This document shows positions 1 through 5,843 of a stretch of DNA of 9,673 nucleotides, in pieces (within the stretch, counting starts at the first letter, position 1; each line of letters starts with the position of its first letter). Source of the DNA: Chitinophagaceae bacterium (GTDB taxonomy: Bacteria > Bacteroidota > Bacteroidia > Chitinophagales > Chitinophagaceae); the NCBI GenBank assembly GCA_018061385.1, contig JAGOUF010000045.1, positions 1 to 9,673 on the forward strand. The letters run 5' to 3'. The position numbers and the translations under genes were made by a program. The notes below the pieces were generated by a model. The model saw only the letters and a program-made list of their open reading frames with translations, did no database searches and had not been told where the DNA came from.

Positions 1-149
1 TTATTTTATTTTTTAACTAAGCTAAAGTACTACTATGATACTTTCTCGGCGTCGCACTCTTCAAGGTTCTGTTCTTTATTCAACTTTTAAAATACAGGTT
101 CATTTTGTGACTAACGACAAACGTTTAACAACTAACGCTTAACGTTCTC
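1..149. other. Noncoding region downstream of clpP
   Basis: No coding frame is supported here. The stretch follows the clpP stop codon (clpP reads leftwards). It holds a 6-bp inverted repeat, AAAGTA at 24-29 and TACTTT at 39-44 with a 9-nt loop. There is no T-run behind it on the clpP strand, so it is at best a weak terminator candidate. A G+C-richer block around 46-62 (GGCGTCGCACTC) stands out from the AT-rich surroundings and is unexplained. Five heptamers at 110-144 are listed separately. In many Bacteroidota clpX follows clpP; if so here, it would lie beyond the left edge. Confidence 0.5.
110..144 (+). repeat. Degenerate heptamer array, NNNAACG type
   Basis: Five consecutive 7-nt units in exact register cover this segment: ACTAACG occurs twice, and ACAAACG, TTTAACA and CTTAACG once each. 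The last four bases AACG are kept in four of the five units, while the first three vary. The array ends a few bases before the clpP stop codon, in noncoding DNA. The same unit type occurs on the opposite strand inside pabB at 6672-6720. Units are too short and irregular for a CRISPR array, and no coding role is apparent. Confidence 0.6.
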
Positions 150-845
150 CTAGTCTTTTTTTTCTTTTTTCGGATTGGTCAATAACACTTCATCAACCAA
201 ACCATATGCTTTAGCATCAACTGCTTTCATCCAAAAATCTCTATCACAATCTTTGGCAACTGTCTCAATGTCTTTTTCACAATGTTCTGCAATTACTTCA
301 TACAATTCATGCTTCAACAATTTAATTTCTTTAGCAGTAATACCAATATCAGTAGCTTGACCACCAATTGCACCACTTGGTTGATGCAACATAATTCTGC
401 TATGCTTTAATGCGGTTCTTTTGCCTTTAACACCAGCACATAATAAAACAGCACCCATACTAGCTGCAATGCCTGTACAAATAGTACTCACATCGGGGCT
501 AATAAATTGCATGGTATCGTACACACCTAAACCAGCGTAAACACTACCTCCTGGACTGTTAATATACATTTGAATGTCACGGGTTCTATCTACACTTTCT
601 AAAAACAACATTTGAGCAGTAATAATATTGGCTACATAATCGTTAATGCCTTCGCCCAAAAAAATAATTCTGTCCATCATTAATCTACTAAAAACATCCA
701 TTTGAGCAATGTTCATTGGACGTTCTTCTATAATGTAAGGCGTTAAATTAGTGGGATTAAAATGGGTTTGATAATTATGTAATGTACTGCTACTAATGCC
801 TCTATGCTTTACAGCAAACTTGTTAAATTCCTGCTCAATATTCAT
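150..845 (-). CDS. clpP: ATP-dependent Clp protease proteolytic subunit ClpP
   Basis: ClpP is the serine peptidase of the cytoplasmic Clp machine; its double heptameric ring degrades proteins unfolded by ClpX or another Clp ATPase. The 231-residue product shows the family signature throughout: the INSPGG loop (96-101), the GIAASMGA serine motif with Ser129, the IMLHQPSG histidine motif with His154, and Asp203 in CDRDFWMKA. The spacings of 25 and 49 residues match the E. coli triad Ser97, His122 and Asp171. The C-terminus is KEKKD. The ATG at 845 gives an N-terminal extension of about 20 residues over the E. coli protein, as is common in Bacteroidota; Met44 would be too late because conserved residues lie just after it. 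No clear Shine-Dalgarno site precedes the start. clpP is divergent from the cassette at 1078; neither tig nor clpX is visible. Confidence 0.97.
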   Translation of the reverse strand: MNIEQEFNKFAVKHRGISSSTLHNYQTHFNPTNLTPYIIEERPMNIAQMDVFSRLMMDRIIFLGEGINDYVANIITAQMLFLESVDRTRDIQMYINSPGGSVYAGLGVYDTMQFISPDVSTICTGIAASMGAVLLCAGVKGKRTALKHSRIMLHQPSGAIGGQATDIGITAKEIKLLKHELYEVIAEHCEKDIETVAKDCDRDFWMKAVDAKAYGLVDEVLLTNPKKEKKD

Positions 846-848
846 GCT

Positions 849-865
849 TAAAATTTTGCGTTGAA
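849..865 (+). repeat. 17-nt exact repeat, copy 1 (upstream of clpP)
   Basis: TAAAATTTTGCGTTGAA occurs here, ending 4 nt before the clpP start codon, so it would form the clpP leader as its reverse complement. The identical 17 nt occur on the opposite strand at 7689-7705, upstream of the acidic-protein gene. Identity stops at once on both sides. Its role is unknown; it could be a protein-binding site, a leader element or a chance match helped by the A+T-rich half. Confidence 0.5.
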
Positions 866-900
866 GATAAGTGTTTTGTTATTTTGAAAAATAAGCTGTT

Positions 901-933
901 CAAATAATATGCAAAGATGCAGTTTGCGACAAA
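901..933 (-). promoter_or_regulatory. Weak candidate clpP promoter
   Basis: On the minus strand, TTTG (930-933) lies 21 nt before ATTATTTG (901-908). That resembles the Bacteroidota -33 TTTG and -7 TAnnTTTG elements, but the -7 match is imperfect because the leading TA is displaced by one base. It would give a clpP leader of roughly 50 nt. No better candidate was seen in 846-1000. Confidence 0.2.
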
Positions 934-1042
934 AGGGCATGAATTATATTGTAGCCACTTAGTGATATTAAAAGAAAATTTGTCCATTAAGATATTCATA
1001 TTAAACAGCAGAAATAGTTACATAAATTTTTAGCCTAATAAC

Positions 1043-1050
1043 TAAATTTG
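1043..1050 (+). promoter_or_regulatory. -7 promoter element of the cassette
   Basis: TAAATTTG is an exact match to the Bacteroidota -7 consensus TAnnTTTG. The -33 partner is weak (GTTA at 1017-1020, 22 nt upstream). Initiation a few bases after 1050 would leave a leader of about 20 nt before the ATG at 1078. The element overlaps an in-frame TTG at 1048, which argues against that TTG as the start codon of the downstream gene. Confidence 0.5.
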
Positions 1051-1077
1051 AAGCTAAACTTAAGACAATATTTGCTC

Positions 1078-1950
1078 ATGGATAATTATCAATTACTTTT
1101 AAACAGTTTAGCTAAAGCTAAAAAAGAGAACATGATAATCCCTCTTTATAGAGGTGTAAGCAAAGAGTTTGCTTTTGAAAAAGTCAATCTTGATATAAAA
1201 CATAACACTATCGAACAATTTGCAAAAAAACTTTTCTTTTATGGTGAAAAATCAAAACACTTTTGGAATGATAAAATTAATTCTCCAAAAAATAAACTCG
1301 AATTTGATATCAATGACACTTCTGACGAATTCTTTGAGTATATTTTCATGGAGTTTAATAAACTAATAAAAAGACACCATAATAATAGAACTTCATATTA
1401 TTTTAAGAAAAATAAAAAGGCAGTTTTGTTTTTTGAAGACCTTGATAATATAAAATTATACGTGGATGCAATTAGTAATAAGACAAAAGAACATAAAGTA
1501 GCTATCCGAAACTATTACTTAACAATTCTGCACCAGCTTGGCGAATCAAAATATAAAAAAGGCTCTCAATTTATTTCGGCTTCTACCGAAGAAACAGTTA
1601 CAAACATTTTTTCTAATGGTGAAATTGTTATACAATTTTGGGAGCTGAATTTTAATAAGGAAAACATAATTATACCTGACAAAAACATTCCTACGCTTAA
1701 AGGGAAACCTTACAAAAACCAAAAAGAATTATCAATATTTACAGTTATCCTCCCTCATTTTATTTATTCATTTAAATATTTGAATAGGATATATAAAAAC
1801 CCTGCTATCAATAATATTATAAATTTTGAGTCAGTTCCAATTACAGGCTTAGATATTAAACAAGAAAATTTCATTGAAAAATTAAAGTATGATACAAACT
1901 ACTCAATTGGCATAAGTACTAACAGTGGATCTTATCAAGAAATAAATTAA
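1078..1950 (+). CDS. Uncharacterised protein, ADP-ribosyltransferase-like or FRG-like
   Basis: No family is recognised with certainty. From the ATG at 1078 the product has 290 residues; an in-frame TTG at 1048 is rejected because it lies within the -7 element. Visible motifs run in the order known for R-S-E ADP-ribosyltransferases: LYRGV with Arg25, a FISAST strand-turn with Ser167, Ser169 and Thr170, and QKE with Gln215 and Glu217, followed by a hydrophobic ILPHF segment like the strand after the catalytic Glu in that fold. The YRG motif and the HQLG stretch before FISAST also recall the FRG domain, the main alternative. Residues 40-140 are lysine- and asparagine-rich with no motif I can place. 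There is no signal peptide or membrane segment, so it should be cytoplasmic. The gene is clearly AT-richer than clpP and purA. It is 35 nt ahead of the next gene and likely co-transcribed with it. Confidence 0.85.
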   Translation: MDNYQLLLNSLAKAKKENMIIPLYRGVSKEFAFEKVNLDIKHNTIEQFAKKLFFYGEKSKHFWNDKINSPKNKLEFDINDTSDEFFEYIFMEFNKLIKRHHNNRTSYYFKKNKKAVLFFEDLDNIKLYVDAISNKTKEHKVAIRNYYLTILHQLGESKYKKGSQFISASTEETVTNIFSNGEIVIQFWELNFNKENIIIPDKNIPTLKGKPYKNQKELSIFTVILPHFIYSFKYLNRIYKNPAINNIINFESVPITGLDIKQENFIEKLKYDTNYSIGISTNSGSYQEIN

Positions 1951-1985
1951 ATTACAGTTTCATATTTTCTCAACCCTTGTGTAAA

Positions 1986-2618
1986 ATGCATAAATTTTCA
2001 AAAGCCGTAATCGAAGCATTCTTCCAACAATTTTACGATGAAAGAATAAAAATTGCAAAAAAGGTAGGAAGCAATTATCATAAACAACTTGATACTTCTC
2101 TACTTAGTTTTTGGTTTTCTGTTATTGACTTTTATGGTGGTATATATTTTATTGGAAAAAATAACAAAAAGATATATAAGAATAAGAAATTAAAGCTTGC
2201 AGATAAAGAAACATTTGCAAAATTTATTTTAGACTTTTTTCCGGCTCCTGAAAATGAATTAGGAGACTTTCTTTATAGTGTATTTCGTTCAGGTTTAGTT
2301 CATCAACTCTCTCCCAAAAAAGGAGAGATCGTATGGGAGGAAACAAACCCAAATTTGTTATGGGTAAAAATTAAAATTGACAATAATAAAGAAGAGAAAG
2401 TTGCTACTTTAAACATTTATCAACTTGAAAAATTAGCTTATGCAGCATATATAAATTTCAAACAATTGATTGAAAATGATGAACTCTTTACTGAATGTGA
2501 GAAAATTTACAATACCCTTTTAGCAATACCAGATGGACTAGAAGATGGTATGACTATTGACAAAGAATATTCCATTTTATCAGAAGAGGTTAAAGCATAC
2601 ATTACAATAAAAATATAA
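1986..2618 (+). CDS. Uncharacterised protein with HEPN-like R-x4-H motif
   Basis: Function is unknown. From the ATG at 1986 the product has 210 residues; an in-frame TTG nine bases earlier is less likely in this phylum. It looks largely helical. FWFSVIDFYGGIYF at about 42-55 is followed by a charged stretch, then LYSVFRSGLVHQ, in which Arg101 and His106 form R-x4-H, the spacing of HEPN ribonuclease motifs. A beta-rich segment around 113-145 and a helix (YQLEKLAYAAYINF) come next. From memory, hypothetical proteins with an R-[CNS]-x-LVH core after a D-x-x-GG segment are common in bacteria, so this is probably such a HEPN-like family rather than a unique protein. There is no signal peptide. It starts 35 nt after the previous gene on the same strand, shares its low G+C, and probably forms an operon with it. 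Nuclease activity is inference. Confidence 0.85.
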   Translation: MHKFSKAVIEAFFQQFYDERIKIAKKVGSNYHKQLDTSLLSFWFSVIDFYGGIYFIGKNNKKIYKNKKLKLADKETFAKFILDFFPAPENELGDFLYSVFRSGLVHQLSPKKGEIVWEETNPNLLWVKIKIDNNKEEKVATLNIYQLEKLAYAAYINFKQLIENDELFTECEKIYNTLLAIPDGLEDGMTIDKEYSILSEEVKAYITIKI

Positions 2619-2806
2619 TTTACTAGCCATATTGAATATCCAAATATTTCTGTAGCCTCTTGCTTACATATTTAATAATTGAGTTTTTATTAGTTTAAAT
2701 TTTAGACATAAAAGCCATAATTCAAAATACCATACCCAACAACACTTATTTCTTATAGGATTTTGTGCATTTCATAACCCATTTGTATCTTACACTAAAC
2801 TTTGAT
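2619..2806 (+). other. AT-rich gap before the TPR-CHAT gene
   Basis: These 188 nt separate the two-gene cassette from the TPR-CHAT gene. I see no convincing terminator hairpin. I also see no exact TAnnTTTG promoter; TAAACTTTG at 2796-2804 has one base too many and lies too close to the ATG. Read-through from the upstream operon or an unrecognised promoter are both possible. Confidence 0.4.
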
Positions 2807-5785
2807 ATGTACCTTTTACTGCGTAGTATCCTTATTTCATCTCTGCTATTATTTGGAAAAATTAGTTTTACACAAAAAATAAATGAGTCAGACTCGTTAG
2901 TACTTGTGGAAATGAATCAAAAACAATTTAGTTATTATAAACAAGATAAAATTGATTCTGCAATCACATTAGCAAAAATTACAGTGCAAAAATCAAAAAA
3001 AATATTTGGCGAGTTTAGTATTTATTATGCAGTAAGTCTTAATAATCTAGCTTTTTTCTATGAGAAGTCACATAATTATACAGATGCAGAATTGATTTAT
3101 ATAAAAGTAATCCAGGTATATAAAAAAATATTAGGGGAGAATCAAACTGAACGCTATATAAACAGCCTGAATAATTTGGCATTTTTTTACCAAAACTTTG
3201 GTAACCTTGAAGATGCTGAACCCTTATTAAAAGAAGTTATTTTTGTTTTAAGTAAGGTAATGGGTAAAAACAATTCTAATTATGCTACTAGCTTAAATAA
3301 TTTGGCTGATTTATACCAAAGCATGGGGATATATAATGAATCTGAACAATTATACAGAAAAGCTCAAAGTATTTATAAATTATCTTCAGGCGAGAACGAT
3401 CCAAGCTATGCTATTAGCAAAAGTAATCTAGGTAATTTGTACATAAAGATGGGGAAATACTTAGGAGCAGAAAAGTTACTGAAAGAATCTTCTATAATTT
3501 TTGAAAATGCATATGGTGTAAACCACCCATATTATGCTACTATTCTTAATATTTTAGGTGGTCTTTACCATATAATTGGTAATTATAAATCTGCTAATTT
3601 TTTTTTAGCCCAGTCATTGGATATACGTAAAAAAGTTTTAGGAACTGACCATCCTGATTACGCTAGGAGTCTTAATAATTTAGCTTCCTTATATCAAGAT
3701 TTAGACGACTATGCAGCTGCTGATACTTTATATAAAGAAGCATTAGCTATACGCAAAAAACTTTTAGGCAAAGACCATCCCGATTACGCAAACAGCTTAA
3801 ATAATTTAGCTGATTTATATGAAAATATGGGCAAATATGTAAATGCGGAAATCTTGCAAAAAGAAGCATTATCTATACGTAAAAAAATATTGGGAATTAA
3901 ACATCCAGATTATGCCCTTAGCCTTAACAATTTAGCAGGCTTATATTCAAGCATTGGTAACTTTAAAGAATCAGAAACTTTATATAAAGAAGCATTAACT
4001 ATTCGCAAAATTTTAATTGGAACAGAACATCCGGATTATGCAGTTAGCATTAACAACCTTACTATAAATTATTATGATAACAAGCAGTTTAACCCTTGGC
4101 AACAAATAGTTAATACTTCTATTCAAACAGAAAACAACAATCAAAAACTATTACTTAAAAATTATAGTGAAACAGAAAAAGAAACTTATTTAAAAGTGAA
4201 GATTTTTTATCATAATATTTATTCTTCAATGCTTCACTATTTCAAACACCAATCAACCAATTCCTTTTACCAAAGCACCACATCCAAACAAGGTTGGCTA
4301 TTACAAGGCAAACAACAGTTAACACAATTAGCCAATCAATCAAAAGACAGTTCGGTTAAAAGTTTATTCACTCAATGGCAAAATACCAATAGGCAATATG
4401 CACAAGCCATTCAGTTGACAATAGAAAAAAGAAAACTTAACAATATTAATGTAGATAGTTTACAAGAGCAAAGTGTGCAATTAGAAAAACAATTAATTGC
4501 TGCCATACCATCATTGCAAGCTGTAATTACTAATACTGGTTTTACTGGTAAAGAAGTAGCTGCAAAACTTAAACCCAAAGAGGCAGTTGTGCATTGGGTT
4601 TCCTTTCAATATAAATCACCACAAAAATGGACAGATTCTGTTTTATATGCAGCTTATATAATTACAGCCAATGATACATCACCCAAGTTTGTAACAGTTT
4701 TTGAAGAAAAACAATTGCAGCAAATCTTAAAAAGCTATCATGCTTCTGCAAATGCAAGAAGTACCATTAAAAAAGATAGTTCAACCAATACCAATGCAGA
4801 TATTGCTTTGCACAATTTAATTTGGAAACCTTTGTTGCCTTATTTACAAAACGCAACTACTATTTACAATTTACCTGCTGGTTTATTGCATAAAATAAGT
4901 TTTGCTGCATTAACCGATAGTAGCAATAAATCACTAATTGATAGTTATGAATTGCATCAGTTATTAAGCATAAACGAGTTGGTCAATCCTTTAAAAATTG
5001 CCAATAATAAAAACACCATTGCATTATTTGGTGGTGCAAATTACAATGCTGTAAATGCTACAACTGCAACAAATGCATCTACAACACAACCACCTTTATA
5101 TCGCAATGCAACAAGCAATACCAATATTCAATTCAATTATTTGCAAGGCACAAAAACAGAAGTTGAGACTGTTGCCACCAATGCAAAAAATACCAATTGG
5201 AAAACACAATCTTATACTGGTACTTCAGCAACTGAAGAATATTTTAAAAACATAGGTGGAGAAAATGCTCCTAAAATTTTACATGTTGCTACGCATGGTT
5301 TTTACTTTCCACCCACTAAAACAAAGCCCAACAATTTTATAAACGATGATAAAAATGTACCAAGAGATTTTCCTTTGTTGAGAAGTGGTTTGGTATTAAG
5401 TGGGGTAAACAATTATTGGGGTAAAGATACTTTGCTAGAAAACCAAGAAGATGGAATTGTAACTGCACAAGAAATTAGTAACCTCAATTTATTGAATACC
5501 GATTTAGTAGTGCTCAGTGCCTGCCAAACAGCTTTAGGCGATATTAATGGAAGTGAAGGTGTATATGGTTTACAACGTGCATTTAAAATGGCTGGCGTAA
5601 AAAAATTATTGATGAGTTTATGGGAAGTTCCCGATGCTGAAACGGCAGAATTGATGCAACTCTTTTACAGCAATGTTTTTAAAGGCGAAACTTATTATAC
5701 TGCTTTTAGAAAAGCCCAACTAACACTTAAAGCCAAATACAAAGACCCTACTAAATGGGCTGGGTTTGTATTGGTGGGTGAGTAA
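2807..5785 (+). CDS. Exported TPR-CHAT domain protein
   Basis: Probable cysteine peptidase of the CHAT (caspase-HetF-associated-with-TPR) group, carrying a long TPR protein-binding array; its substrate is unknown. The chosen ATG gives 992 residues and begins with a signal-peptide-like segment: MYLLLRS, then a hydrophobic stretch to about residue 17, with FTQ-K near 21-24 as a likely cleavage zone. A GTG at 2765 would bury this signal and is rejected. Residues about 40-430 are TPR units of kinesin-light-chain type, 42 residues each, with the recurring core SLNNLA-x-LY and the link HPDYA. A helical linker (430-640) leads to the CHAT domain (about 640-992). There HVATHGF places His830 and LSACQTALGD places Cys906, so the catalytic dyad looks intact, and WAGFVLVGE is a typical CHAT C-terminus. 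No membrane anchor follows the signal, so a periplasmic or secreted location is inferred. It ends just before a strong hairpin. Confidence 0.92.
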   Translation: MYLLLRSILISSLLLFGKISFTQKINESDSLVLVEMNQKQFSYYKQDKIDSAITLAKITVQKSKKIFGEFSIYYAVSLNNLAFFYEKSHNYTDAELIYIKVIQVYKKILGENQTERYINSLNNLAFFYQNFGNLEDAEPLLKEVIFVLSKVMGKNNSNYATSLNNLADLYQSMGIYNESEQLYRKAQSIYKLSSGENDPSYAISKSNLGNLYIKMGKYLGAEKLLKESSIIFENAYGVNHPYYATILNILGGLYHIIGNYKSANFFLAQSLDIRKKVLGTDHPDYARSLNNLASLYQDLDDYAAADTLYKEALAIRKKLLGKDHPDYANSLNNLADLYENMGKYVNAEILQKEALSIRKKILGIKHPDYALSLNNLAGLYSSIGNFKESETLYKEALTIRKILIGTEHPDYAVSINNLTINYYDNKQFNPWQQIVNTSIQTENNNQKLLLKNYSETEKETYLKVKIFYHNIYSSMLHYFKHQSTNSFYQSTTSKQGWLLQGKQQLTQLANQSKDSSVKSLFTQWQNTNRQYAQAIQLTIEKRKLNNINVDSLQEQSVQLEKQLIAAIPSLQAVITNTGFTGKEVAAKLKPKEAVVHWVSFQYKSPQKWTDSVLYAAYIITANDTSPKFVTVFEEKQLQQILKSYHASANARSTIKKDSSTNTNADIALHNLIWKPLLPYLQNATTIYNLPAGLLHKISFAALTDSSNKSLIDSYELHQLLSINELVNPLKIANNKNTIALFGGANYNAVNATTATNASTTQPPLYRNATSNTNIQFNYLQGTKTEVETVATNAKNTNWKTQSYTGTSATEEYFKNIGGENAPKILHVATHGFYFPPTKTKPNNFINDDKNVPRDFPLLRSGLVLSGVNNYWGKDTLLENQEDGIVTAQEISNLNLLNTDLVVLSACQTALGDINGSEGVYGLQRAFKMAGVKKLLMSLWEVPDAETAELMQLFYSNVFKGETYYTAFRKAQLTLKAKYKDPTKWAGFVLVGE
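3035..4090 (+). repeat. 126-nt coding repeat encoding nine TPR units
   Basis: The codons for the S of SLNNLA or its variants fall at 3035, 3164, 3290, 3416, 3542, 3668, 3794, 3920 and 4046. Spacing is 126 nt (42 codons) except for one extra codon in the first interval. The units starting at 3668, 3794 and 3920 are most alike, sharing IRKK-x-LG, HPDYA and EALAIR segments also at DNA level, which suggests recent duplication. The units at 3416 and 3542 are the most diverged. Confidence 0.85.
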
Positions 5786-5793
5786 TGGTTTTA

Positions 5794-5828
5794 TAGAGAG
5801 GTCTTCTCTTGAAGAGAATACCTCTCTA
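5794..5828. terminator. Two-tier hairpin between convergent genes
   Basis: A perfect 9-bp outer stem (TAGAGAGGT with ACCTCTCTA) encloses, after one C/T mismatch, a 6-bp inner stem (TTCTCT with AGAGAA) and a TGA loop. It starts 9 nt after the TPR-CHAT stop codon and ends 16 nt from the pabB stop codon, so it can serve both strands. There is no long T-run on either side, so it may act as a bidirectional terminator without a classical U-tract or as a 3'-end stabiliser. Confidence 0.75.
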
Positions 5829-5843
5829 ATAATATTTGTGCAT

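Noticed and set aside
110..144. Possible CRISPR array
   Set aside because: Units of 7 nt without spacers, no leader and no cas genes nearby.
1048..1077. TTG start for the first cassette gene
   Set aside because: The TTG is part of the exact -7 promoter element TAAATTTG, and an ATG follows at 1078 with a normal leader length.
2765..2806. GTG start for the TPR-CHAT gene
   Set aside because: It would add 14 residues in front of a good signal peptide; the ATG at 2807 places the signal at the N-terminus.
2807..5785. TPR-CHAT partner of a type III-E CRISPR effector (Csx29-like)
   Set aside because: No CRISPR array or effector gene is present, and the protein has a signal peptide and kinesin-light-chain-type TPRs typical of common Bacteroidota TPR-CHAT proteins.
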